In this document: positions 39,394 to 47,062 of the stretch, piece after piece
How positions within the stretch are numbered: position 1 is the first letter of the stretch
Layout of the letters: every line of letters begins with the position of its first letter
NCBI RefSeq assembly: GCF_947489365.1
Contig: NZ_CANLDB010000006.1
Coordinates: 124,001 to 188,000, forward strand
Source: an uncultured Nocardioides sp.
GTDB lineage: Bacteria; Actinomycetota; Actinomycetes; Propionibacteriales; Nocardioidaceae
Reading direction: 5' to 3'
Length of the DNA stretch: 64,000 bases
Notes under the pieces: model-generated
What the model saw: only the letters and a program-made list of their open reading frames with translations
Databases searched by the model: none
Told to the model about the DNA's origin: nothing
Translations under genes and position numbers: made by a program

Positions 39394-41217
39394 ATGCCAA
39401 TCGACGTCATTGACCTTGGGACCTTTGTGCGCCAGTGGGCGGTACAGAGTCCAAAGGTCGGCTGGCTCCTCGGCGCGGGCGCCAGTGCCGCAGCCCGCGT
39501 GCCGACGGCGGACCACATCATGATGGATCTGCTTCTGCGGCTGTACGCCGATGCCCATCAGGTAGTCCGGCAGTCGCTCTCACTCTCTGAAGCACGAGAC
39601 GTCGAGCGCATTCGCGAGTACTACGACGGCCGCAATGGGATGCCTGCACTGGACGATCCTGCCTCCTACAGTGTCGCGTTCCAGCTGGCCCTACCCGACC
39701 CAGGCGCCAGAAGACAGCACCTTCGGTCGGTCCTTGAGGGGCGCTCGCCGTCATATGGGCAGCGAATCCTGGGGGCCTTCGTCGCAGCTGGCCTCACTGA
39801 TCTGGTGTTAACCACAAATTTTGATGACCTCATTGAGCGAGCTGTCGAACAGGCACAGGTAGCCCTTGACGACCCATCTCGCAGGCGAATGTTGGTGGCG
39901 GATCTCGGCAATCCCGGCCAAGCGAACCTGGCGTTGAGCGACGACGACTTTCCGTTCCTGTTCAAGTTGCACGGTGACTTCCGCGACCGCGAGTTGAAGA
40001 ACTTGGAGTCAGAGCTGCAGGCGCAAGACGCCAACATGCGTCACGCGGTGCTGGATGCCAGTCGACGATTCGGAGTCGCAGTCATCGGCTACAGCGGCCG
40101 CGACGCCAGCGTCATGGAGATGCTCACGGAAGCGGTCCGCACAGAAGGCGCGTTCCCCGCCGGGCTCTGGTGGATGGGACGTCGAGCCACCTCGATGCTC
40201 AACTCGGTGAAGCACCTGTTCGACGAGTGCGCGGCGAACGGGGTCTCGGCCTACTACGTGTTGATCGAGACCTTCGACGAAACGATGGCCGCACTCGGTC
40301 GCCAGGCCGAGCTGCCTGACAGCCTCCGCAGCTACGTCGACAACCTTCAGGCGCGGCCGAGAGTCACCAACGGCGGGCTGCCACAGCGCGACCGAGGCTC
40401 CCTACCAGCACTCCGGATGAACGCCCTGCCAGTGCTGGATGCGCCGACCCGGGCCATTCGCGCCATCTTGACCGCCACACCGGATCGCGCAGAAACACGC
40501 GAGGCTCTCCACGAGGCCTCCTGGCGAGGTGCGGCTGTCACGTCTGGCCGTCAGGTGCTGGCCCTGGGGAGTCCCGGAGTTCTTAGGAAGGCGCTCGCCA
40601 TTGAGGGGCGTATCGAACAATGCGACATAGATCCGCTCGCCGAGACTGCCACAACAATCGAACGAGCGCTCGTCTACGAAGCTCTCGCCCGCGGCCTTGC
40701 GCGTGGCCTGCCGGTCCAAGCCAGGATCCGCGACTCCGGTCACCGCCTCATAGTCAATACGACCAGAAACGACGCACCGGAGTCGGAAAGGAAAGGCCCT
40801 GCGCGAGCCCTTCTCGCGCGGGCGTACGGAGACCCACTGACCGGCCAGTGCCCGGCAAATCTGGGACGTGGCGCCGACGGGAGGCCTCGACGGTTCGCAG
40901 AATCGGTCGAGCTCGCGCTCGAGTGGCGCCTCGGCGCTTTGTGGCTTCTGTTCATACCTCGCACCTGGGTGTCAGCCCTGCCACCAGCTGATCGCCAGCG
41001 CGGTTCAGGTGATCCCGCGTCGGCTTGGCGCAAGGAGCGCTGGGTAGATCGCCGAAACGAGAAGTGGGCGGCGATCATTGATGCCTGGGCAAAGGTGCTC
41101 GCGCCGGTTGAACGAACTGAGGTTTCCGTTCTGCCTTCCGGCCTCACCGACCGTGATCTGGTCGGTGGCCGCTTCATTTTGGGCAAGACGACTGCCTATA
41201 GCCGGGAGGCCCAATGA
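39394..41217 (+). CDS. SIR2-APAZ effector subunit of a short-Argonaute (SPARSA-type) defence system
   Basis: 607 residues. The N-terminal SIR2-like NAD-consuming domain (about 1-310) shows GWLLGAGASAAARVPTAD (GAGAS, residues 27-31), LTTNFDDLIERA with N142, FLFKLHGDF with H193 and VAVIGYSGRD (230-237). From about 345 to the end is an APAZ region, ending ERTEVSVLPSGLTDRDLVGG and GKTTAYSR. In known SIR2-APAZ/short-pAgo systems the two proteins form a complex. Guide-directed recognition of invader DNA activates SIR2, NAD+ is depleted and the infected cell dies or stops growing. Asn and His of the NADase site are both intact, so the effector is predicted active. The next gene starts inside its stop codon (ATGA). 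Confidence 0.93.
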   Translation: MPIDVIDLGTFVRQWAVQSPKVGWLLGAGASAAARVPTADHIMMDLLLRLYADAHQVVRQSLSLSEARDVERIREYYDGRNGMPALDDPASYSVAFQLALPDPGARRQHLRSVLEGRSPSYGQRILGAFVAAGLTDLVLTTNFDDLIERAVEQAQVALDDPSRRRMLVADLGNPGQANLALSDDDFPFLFKLHGDFRDRELKNLESELQAQDANMRHAVLDASRRFGVAVIGYSGRDASVMEMLTEAVRTEGAFPAGLWWMGRRATSMLNSVKHLFDECAANGVSAYYVLIETFDETMAALGRQAELPDSLRSYVDNLQARPRVTNGGLPQRDRGSLPALRMNALPVLDAPTRAIRAILTATPDRAETREALHEASWRGAAVTSGRQVLALGSPGVLRKALAIEGRIEQCDIDPLAETATTIERALVYEALARGLARGLPVQARIRDSGHRLIVNTTRNDAPESERKGPARALLARAYGDPLTGQCPANLGRGADGRPRRFAESVELALEWRLGALWLLFIPRTWVSALPPADRQRGSGDPASAWRKERWVDRRNEKWAAIIDAWAKVLAPVERTEVSVLPSGLTDRDLVGGRFILGKTTAYSREAQ

Positions 41218-42626
41218 GCGCGCAGGTAGTCGACGCCCGACTTCCACCTCATCGGTTGCTTGACGAGCCACTCCTGTCGTTCGGCAACGAAGGAGGTGAC
41301 AAGCATCCGCTCCGCGGACTTCGAGCCCATGGTCCTTACAGTCGCGACTCGTTTGGCTCGGCGGAGATCCGCTTTGCGCTCATCTCGACCACCAAACTGT
41401 ATCCGAGGGCTCGCCAGTTCCTTGGTTCGCTACTCCAGGAACACCAGCCGACGGATAGACGGAAGTACGTTCCGCCCTACCCGGGCTTTCGTGCGATCTA
41501 CGGCGTCGAACTCAGCCCAGCCGAGGATTCGGTAGTCCAGCTGGATCCAGCGCTCGTCAATGCTCCCGATCCTCATCACGCGATCGCCTCTGCCTTGGCC
41601 CAGGCGGTTCGCCAGCTGACGGTGACACGGTCCAGGTGGGACGTCCTCGTCGTGGCTCTGCCAGCGAGTTGGCGACAGTGGAAGATCTCCACTGATGGCG
41701 CTTTCGATCTGCACGACCAACTGAAGGCCTTCGCCGCTCCCCTTGGCCTGCCGACACAGGTCCTTTGGGAGGACCGTGCAATCAACTTTAGGCACATTTG
41801 CAGCCTCAGCTGGCGCTTGTCGATGGCTTTCTACGCGAAGGCCGGTGGCACTCCGTGGCGCCTCCACCGAGCCAGCGACGCCGACGTCGCTTTCGTCGGG
41901 CTCTCGTACGCAATCCGGGGAGGTACGAAGGACGCCTTCGTAACCTGTTGCTCACAGGTGTTCGACGCCGATGGCGGCGGGATGGATTTCGTTGCCTACG
42001 ACGTGGGGCAAGGCTTCGACCTCGAAAATCCGCATCTGACGCGAGATCAGATGCGGGCCGTCATGAGTCGCAGCGTCCGCCTCTACCAGGACCGCCACGC
42101 CGGCAACCTCCCAAGCAGGATCGTCGTCCATAAGACGACCGGGTTCCGCGACGGAGAGGTGGATGGCGTCTTCGATGCCTGGGGTGCCTGCGACGAGGTC
42201 GAGTGCGTCAGGGTGCAGACCAGCACACCATGGCGAGGCGTTCGGCTCGTTGCGGCTAGGCCCGGGCAAGGCCCCAGCCAGCCGGCCAACTGGCCAGTTC
42301 AACGTGGCACGCTGCAGTTTCTATCGGGACGCGACGGCCTGCTCTACGTCAACGGCACCGCCCCGGGACTTGCGTCCGGGAACAACAACTTCTACCAGGG
42401 CGCCAAGAGCATCCCCAGCCCGCTCCTGGTCACTCGGGACGCTGGTGCCGGTCCACTTGAACGCACCGCCCACGACGTGCTCGCGCTCACCAAGATGGAC
42501 TGGAACAACGACGCCCTTTATGACCCAGTACCGGTGACGATCCGGTACTCGCAGACGCTCGCACGGGTCATCGGGCACACCAGCGGGCTCCCCGACGCCG
42601 CATACCCCTATCGGCTGTTCATGTAG
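41214..42626 (+). CDS. Short prokaryotic Argonaute (MID-PIWI), catalytically inactive
   Basis: 470 residues, the size of short pAgos that lack N and PAZ domains. MID spans about 100-215, with the guide 5'-end pocket region LPTQVLWEDRAINF and the conserved junction AFYAKAGGTPWRL. PIWI spans about 215-470, with VAFVGLSYAIRGG, RIVVHKTTGFRDGEV and LTKMDWNNDALYDPVPVTIR near the C-terminus. The first catalytic Asp is replaced (S231 in FVGLSY) and the third too (T308 in VHKTTG). It should bind guide and target without slicing, as is usual for short pAgos. The ATG overlaps the SIR2-APAZ stop, and GGGAGG lies upstream inside that gene, ensuring balanced synthesis of the two subunits. Confidence 0.94.
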   Translation: MSAQVVDARLPPHRLLDEPLLSFGNEGGDKHPLRGLRAHGPYSRDSFGSAEIRFALISTTKLYPRARQFLGSLLQEHQPTDRRKYVPPYPGFRAIYGVELSPAEDSVVQLDPALVNAPDPHHAIASALAQAVRQLTVTRSRWDVLVVALPASWRQWKISTDGAFDLHDQLKAFAAPLGLPTQVLWEDRAINFRHICSLSWRLSMAFYAKAGGTPWRLHRASDADVAFVGLSYAIRGGTKDAFVTCCSQVFDADGGGMDFVAYDVGQGFDLENPHLTRDQMRAVMSRSVRLYQDRHAGNLPSRIVVHKTTGFRDGEVDGVFDAWGACDEVECVRVQTSTPWRGVRLVAARPGQGPSQPANWPVQRGTLQFLSGRDGLLYVNGTAPGLASGNNNFYQGAKSIPSPLLVTRDAGAGPLERTAHDVLALTKMDWNNDALYDPVPVTIRYSQTLARVIGHTSGLPDAAYPYRLFM

Positions 42627-42653
42627 GCGTGGCAGGACGACGGCTGTACGGCG

Positions 42654-45155
42654 CTAACGATCCTGGAGGGGACCCGACGTGAAGCGACTCGAGAACTGGC
42701 TTGGCGTCAGACCCAAGGTTGAGAGCAGACGTCCAACGCCAGAAGCGTCGCGGAAGGTGTCAGCGTCCGCAAGCGCGGTCGAATAGGTACGGAGCGCATC
42801 TCGGAGAGCCTCCAGCTTCTCCTTCGTCACCACACGGCAGCCGGATGGCACCGCTGCCTTCTTGTCGAACATCGCCCGGGCATGGATCAGCACTGGAACG
42901 GCGGAGGCTTGGGCGCCGTAGGTCTGACGGAACCAGTCCATGGCGTTGGAGAGCTGTTCGGCGTGCTTCTTGTAGACGGGGTGGGTCTCCTTGACTTCGT
43001 TCTTCGCCTCGATGACGTGGAAGCTGCCGTCAGTCAGTGCCCATAGGTCGTCCGGACCGCGGCCCGTGTCGCGCTCCGGACGCTGTCCGGCGAAGCCCAA
43101 GAGGTCGGCGAGCTCTTTCCAGGCTTGCTCGAAGGCATCAGCGCGAGCACCAAAGTTGAGATCACCTATCAAGGCGTTGAACCCGATAAGGAGATCGTTC
43201 CCTGACCCAAACTTGCGCTGGAGTGTCGCCGAGGCAGCGGCGCCCTGTTCCAACGTCGGCGCCGAGAGCTTCTCGTACTCCACACCTTCCATCGGGCGAA
43301 GCACATTACGATTGCTCCGGTTCGCAGACTTCTGGGTTTGCTGAGCCTGCGCCGGGTTCACGTGGTGCTGGTACGCGGCGTACTGCTGAAGCAGAAACCC
43401 CTTCTCGGCCGCCCCCAGAGCACTGTCGATCGCGCGCTGTAGGGCCGCCAAGGCGTCTCCGTAGTCACCTGCGGCGGCGTGGTCGAAGGCCTCCCGACTG
43501 GCGACCGAAATGTCACTGACGTTCGCGCTGCCGTAGCGAAGTGGCGCGAGCTTGGCCCGACTGACCGCTAGCCAATCCGGGTCACGACTCAAGCACTGAA
43601 GTGCAGCCCCACGCAGCGACTCAAGCCCCGTGCCCTCGAGTTGGGTGGCCACCTGCTCAGACAACTCAATCTGAGCCAAAGTCGCAGGCGAGAAGCAGGC
43701 CCGAGCGCTGGCCCCGTAAAGACGCTCCGCCAGACGGTTGCCGAGGAGAATCACCACGCAGTGATCATCATTCGAACGCGTTGCCCGTCCCATGCCCTGT
43801 TCCAGGCGCTGCACCTGTCGGGCGATGAGCAGCTCCGACCCCGCAAGCTGTGCCTGGTCGATCCTTTCGGTTCCGGACATCGCCTCGGGCAGGCCATCGA
43901 CCACCAACACGTGGCAAGCGTCGCCAGGCAGGTCGACACCGTCGTACCGATTGACCAGCACCACCAGACCGAACTTGGGGTTCCGGCGCAACTGGTCGAC
44001 TCCCCGGGCAAGATTGTCCTTATCCAGCACGGCCGCCGCGTATGGCTGCCAGAACGCGGCCCGTCGGAGGCTCGGCACGATCACGACAACGTTGCGATCA
44101 GCTGCTAGACCGACCACGAGATCGCGGAGCTCGTCCTCCGCCGCTTGGGGGTGCGTCTGCTGCGGCACCAGGATGAGACGATCGCCGATGTCGCCAGCGC
44201 TGGCGGGCGTGATCGGGTTAGCAACCGCATCGGGATCGGCCCCAAGGTCGCTCACCAAGACCCCGTCGTCAGCCAACGTGGCCGTCAGATAGATGCGGCG
44301 CTCCGCCTGGCTGAAGCCAGTGACTACACCTGACGGCAGACAGGGCGCCTCAATCTCCAACGCCTCCCCCGAGAACACGGCCCGACAGATAGGGAGAGCG
44401 TCTGCCAGCAGCGGCCACGCAAACTGGAAGTCGTCCTCGCTCGCGAGTGGCTGAAGCAGCGCAAGAACCTCTCGCTGCTTCTCGACCCACGCCCAGTAGG
44501 GCACTTGCAGGATGCCGCTGCTCGACTTGGCGAGGAGTGAGACGAATCCAGCGGGCGACTGGTCTTCGAGCGTCGGAGCGAAGATCCCCAGCACCTTGTC
44601 GTAGACGTCGTGCGCACCCGGGATAGACAAGCGAAATGCTTGCTCTGCTTTGTTCAGGCAAGCGTGCGCGTCATCAACAATGACGGTATGTGGACGACTG
44701 GCGGACGGTGTCCGACCAACGCTGCCACCCACGCCGAAGACTGACCGGCCGTTGAACAACTTCTGGAAGGTGTCGACAAGGATCGCCTTGCCCTGCGAGT
44801 AGGCGAACAGCTTCGGATCGGTGACGACCGGGATGCCGAGGCGGTTGGCCTCTGCGACAACCTGCTCGACGAGGTACTTGTCTGGGACGAGGTAGGCGAC
44901 CGGGCCCTTGCGCTCGGCGAGGGAGCTCTTGGCGATCAGCAAACCGACAACCGTCTTGCCACCACCAGTGTTCAGCTTGAGAATGACGTCCCGCTGATCC
45001 CGTCGCGCGAACCATTTCTCCAGCACTTGATCCTGGGGGCCGCGCAAGAAGTTCATTCCCGCGGGCTTGGCCGGAAGCGAGTTGAAGATGTCGCGCGGGT
45101 CGATCAGGCCATCGGCGTTGGCCGTCGTGTTGATAGCCCCGAAGTTGATGGCCAC
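42654..45155 (-). CDS. Rad3/XPD-like SF2 helicase fused to a PD-(D/E)XK nuclease domain
   Basis: 833 residues. Helicase motifs: Walker A LNTGGGKTVVGLL (63-68), DEAH-type VIVDDAHACL (161-164), TATL (291-294) and motif VI EQGMGRATRSNDDH (453-460). The TATL and QGMGRATR forms resemble DinG/XPD helicases, but no four-Cys iron-sulfur cluster set is seen. After a helical linker (about 540-660) comes a nuclease-like domain: GRGPDDLWAL (D at 702-703), then FHVIEAKNEV (E716, K718), the D...ExK core of restriction-type nucleases. It converges with the Argonaute gene (27 bases between stops), so it has its own promoter. It may be a separate defence protein or an accessory. Confidence 0.88.
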   Translation of the reverse strand: MAINFGAINTTANADGLIDPRDIFNSLPAKPAGMNFLRGPQDQVLEKWFARRDQRDVILKLNTGGGKTVVGLLIAKSSLAERKGPVAYLVPDKYLVEQVVAEANRLGIPVVTDPKLFAYSQGKAILVDTFQKLFNGRSVFGVGGSVGRTPSASRPHTVIVDDAHACLNKAEQAFRLSIPGAHDVYDKVLGIFAPTLEDQSPAGFVSLLAKSSSGILQVPYWAWVEKQREVLALLQPLASEDDFQFAWPLLADALPICRAVFSGEALEIEAPCLPSGVVTGFSQAERRIYLTATLADDGVLVSDLGADPDAVANPITPASAGDIGDRLILVPQQTHPQAAEDELRDLVVGLAADRNVVVIVPSLRRAAFWQPYAAAVLDKDNLARGVDQLRRNPKFGLVVLVNRYDGVDLPGDACHVLVVDGLPEAMSGTERIDQAQLAGSELLIARQVQRLEQGMGRATRSNDDHCVVILLGNRLAERLYGASARACFSPATLAQIELSEQVATQLEGTGLESLRGAALQCLSRDPDWLAVSRAKLAPLRYGSANVSDISVASREAFDHAAAGDYGDALAALQRAIDSALGAAEKGFLLQQYAAYQHHVNPAQAQQTQKSANRSNRNVLRPMEGVEYEKLSAPTLEQGAAASATLQRKFGSGNDLLIGFNALIGDLNFGARADAFEQAWKELADLLGFAGQRPERDTGRGPDDLWALTDGSFHVIEAKNEVKETHPVYKKHAEQLSNAMDWFRQTYGAQASAVPVLIHARAMFDKKAAVPSGCRVVTKEKLEALRDALRTYSTALADADTFRDASGVGRLLSTLGLTPSQFSSRFTSGPLQDR

Positions 45156-45547
45156 GTCTACCTACCTCTATCTGTCTCCTGCCAGCATGCCCCGAAGCGC
45201 GGCGGAGTCGCCACTCCGTTTGCAACTCCGTCACCGGGCGTCTCCGTAGATCGCCGCGCAGTGCCTTCCATGGCGGATCGTCGAGCAAGTTCCGGCAAGA
45301 TCGACTCTCCGAAACCAGCAGTCTCCGTCGCCCCTAAGGTGGTCGCGCATCTGCCGAATGGTCCGTATCCTCGCGGTCGTCACCGAAGGTGGCGTCGTGT
45401 CGTCCGGGAGCCCGATCTGGACGACGGTGGCGAGAAAGCCAAGCGGGCCACCCTGGGGCGGCCGCCCGTTCATCCACGGGAAGCTGGCCCAAGCTTGGCG
45501 CTCACGGTGTCGTCTCGACGGCGGCTAACACGTTGTCAGCCGGCGCG
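45156..45547. other. Island stretch with no recognised gene
   Basis: About 390 bases between the start of the helicase gene and the end of the chimeric ORF. An 80-residue minus-strand frame (45231-45473) has no domain or clear ribosome site. The first 60 bases are the likely helicase promoter/leader. The composition is island-like. Confidence 0.45.
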
Positions 45548-46354
45548 TCAGGCACTGCACGCTTCGTGATGACCCACCGATCCGATCCGGGTGTGGGCGC
45601 GAGTGATGCGCGCGCTGATCAACGGCAGATACGCCGCTTCGCGTTCGAAGGCGACGTAGTACCTGTTCTCCATGATCGCGGCCTCGACCGTGGTCCCGGA
45701 TCCAGCGAAAGGTTCGAGGAGGCTGCCTTCATTCGGCACGTAGAGCCGAACGAGTTCGCGAGCCAGGGCCAGCGGCTTCACCGTCGGGTGCGAGAGACCG
45801 GACTGGAGATGCCGCTCCTCCCTGCCCGCCTTCGGATAGTCGAACACCGTAGTCGGCCAGCGCCGTGGTGACCCGCTCCAGCGCGAGAAGGCACTGACGT
45901 TGATGAAGCCGGTTCCCCACCGGTCGAGTTTGACCGCGAAGGTGCTGTCGGGGCGCTTCTGCGCGCACACGATCGGCTCGTGAGCGGGACAGGTCGTCGT
46001 GGAGAGGACGCGCCCGTCGGGCAGGACCTGCTTGAGTCCGCGGGAGGCGCTGCCACGTCGGACCCACGTCAGTTGGTCCCGGATCACGAGGTCGGCCTGT
46101 CGTGCGGCGTAGCCAACGAAGGAGCGCGCACCCCAGGCCCGGACGTCAAGGGTGTCGACGACTTCGACTTGATCGGCGGTGAAGAACGCCCAGCGCTCCG
46201 CTTCACTATCGAGGTCGGCATCCGGGACGAGCCGGACTGCGAAGTCAATGTCTGACCACTCGTCCTGATCGCCGCGAGCAGCCGAGCCGAGCAGTGCGGC
46301 CGAAGCACATGCTGGATCCCTGCGCGCTTGGCCGATGAGGCCGCTGCAAGACAC
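45548..46354 (-). CDS. Chimeric ORF: nucleotidyltransferase N-terminus joined to C-terminal half of a DNA methyltransferase
   Basis: About 268 residues from a GTG at 46354 with AAGGTCCGAG upstream; the frame stays open up into the tRNA gene. The first part is an MNT-type nucleotidyltransferase: ALLGSAARGDQDEWSDIDFA holds the GSxARG and DxD metal motifs. From about residue 90 on it is an N4/N6 DNA methyltransferase: TCPAHEPIVCAQK, FDYPKAGREERHLQ, HPTVKPLALARELV and the SAM-binding LLEPFAGSGTTVEAAI. The DPPY catalytic motif, expected upstream of these in this class, is missing. The two halves were probably joined by deletion, and methylation is unlikely. It may be expressed as a fusion or be a relic. 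Confidence 0.72.
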   Translation of the reverse strand: MSCSGLIGQARRDPACASAALLGSAARGDQDEWSDIDFAVRLVPDADLDSEAERWAFFTADQVEVVDTLDVRAWGARSFVGYAARQADLVIRDQLTWVRRGSASRGLKQVLPDGRVLSTTTCPAHEPIVCAQKRPDSTFAVKLDRWGTGFINVSAFSRWSGSPRRWPTTVFDYPKAGREERHLQSGLSHPTVKPLALARELVRLYVPNEGSLLEPFAGSGTTVEAAIMENRYYVAFEREAAYLPLISARITRAHTRIGSVGHHEACSA

Positions 46355-46495
46355 GGTCTCGGACCTTGCTGTTTTGCCCTTGTGCCATCTGCGGCAGGCT
46401 CCCACGCGAATCCGGGTGATCGCCCAGAAGCGGCCCGAGGCACCCAACGCCGCCCACCGGATCGTTGATGCGGTCCTGGAGGCGATCCAGACAAT

Positions 46496-46516
46496 TTCTG
46501 GCCAGTAACTGACCAC
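46496..46516. repeat. Inner end motif, right copy (TTCTGGCCAGTAACTGACCAC)
   Basis: Partner of 37920-37940 (19 of 21 bases, same orientation). It lies about 40 bases inside the right 64-base repeat. Confidence 0.55.
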
Positions 46517-46543
46517 CGGGGCATTGACCACCAGGACGACTGT

Positions 46544-46577
46544 GGCCCCTGACCTGCATCGCTGCAGGTCAGGGGCC
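46544..46577. terminator. Hairpin downstream of tRNA-Thr
   Basis: Perfect 15-base stem (GGCCCCTGACCTGCA / TGCAGGTCAGGGGCC) with a 4-base loop, ending in TTT on the plus strand and flanked by AAA on the minus strand. It follows the tRNA CCA end by 5 bases and is the likely transcription terminator. A copy with two stem mismatches sits at 37706-37739 next to the truncated tRNA. Confidence 0.8.
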
Positions 46578-46619
46578 TTTCGTGGAGCCGCCTGTCGGAA
46601 TCGAACCGACGACCTTCTC
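46556..46619. repeat. attR-like 64-bp direct repeat within tRNA-Thr and its terminator
   Basis: Right-hand copy of the island's terminal repeat, identical to 37718-37781. It overlaps the 3' half of the functional tRNA, so the tRNA gene is kept whole on this side. The core crossover for integration most likely lies in the shared anticodon-to-T-arm stretch. Confidence 0.9.
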
Positions 46620-46658
46620 ATTACGAGTGAGACGCTCTACCGACTGAGCTAAGGCGGC
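46583..46658 (-). tRNA. tRNA-Thr, anticodon CGU
   Basis: 76 bases with the CCA encoded. Acceptor GCCGCCT pairs with AGGCGGC, the D-arm is GCTCAGTCGGTAGAGC, the anticodon loop CTCGTAA gives CGU (reads ACG), and the T-loop is TTCGATT. It reads ACG Thr codons, common in GC-rich genomes. It is the integration target of the island, which lies on its 3' side. Confidence 0.97.
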
Positions 46659-46738
46659 GCGTCACGGCGTACGGCGGGTGGCCGGCGCGGCGACGCGGGG
46701 AACTATACGGACACCCCGGGGCCGGGGTGAAACCGAGG

Positions 46739-46933
46739 TCAGGCGGCGACCAGGTCCCGGCGGACGGCGTTCGTCGAGCCGGCGGTCAGGTCGGCCAGGA
46801 CACCGGTCTGCTCGGCGCCGCACCAGCAGGTGAAGGAGACCTCGAGGCCGTCCGTGACGGGGGCCACGTCGGTGATCTGGCGGACGAACATGAGCTGACG
46901 GCGCTCGCACGCGGTGCAGTGGTGGGTGAACAC
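46739..46933 (-). CDS. Small zinc-ribbon-like protein
   Basis: 64 residues from an ATG (GTG/ATG region MFTHHCTACERRQ) with AGGGAGG upstream. CTACERRQ and CWCGAEQTG each carry a Cys-x2-Cys or Cys-x-Cys pair, spaced to form one zinc ribbon. It starts next to, and divergent from, the LysR gene across about 130 bases. Short ribbon proteins of this kind recur in nocardioids without known function. Confidence 0.7.
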   Translation of the reverse strand: MFTHHCTACERRQLMFVRQITDVAPVTDGLEVSFTCWCGAEQTGVLADLTAGSTNAVRRDLVAA

Positions 46934-47062
46934 GGTGACCTCCCTGGGGATCGGATCTCGGAGCGGGACCTACGCCCGCACTCACTAATGTGCCCGGTCC
47001 GGAGCCATAGGGGTAGCCTGACTTTCCTTCGGCTGCCCAAGGAATCGCCTAGGAGTGTGACC

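Larger units (their letters stand above)
37718..46619. mobile_element. Genomic island in tRNA-Thr(CGU), defence cargo, no visible integrase
   Basis: An 8.9-kb segment bounded by two identical 64-base copies of tRNA-Thr 3' sequence. The intact tRNA is at the right end, and the truncated copy at the left end marks the distal junction. Between them the DNA has visibly more A/T, weaker third-codon GC bias and many short spurious frames. Cargo: a small membrane protein, an HTH protein, SIR2-APAZ plus short Argonaute, a helicase-nuclease, and a nucleotidyltransferase/methyltransferase chimera. No tyrosine or serine recombinase, excisionase or transfer gene was recognised, so the element looks immobilised or moved in trans. 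Confidence 0.88.

Noticed and set aside
37718-46619. Search for an integrase, excisionase or transposase inside the island.
   Set aside because: No frame shows tyrosine-recombinase (R..HxxR..Y), serine-recombinase or transposase features.
46405-46621. Extending the chimeric ORF upstream to 46621.
   Set aside because: That part is the tRNA and its terminator read as protein; no ribosome site supports it.
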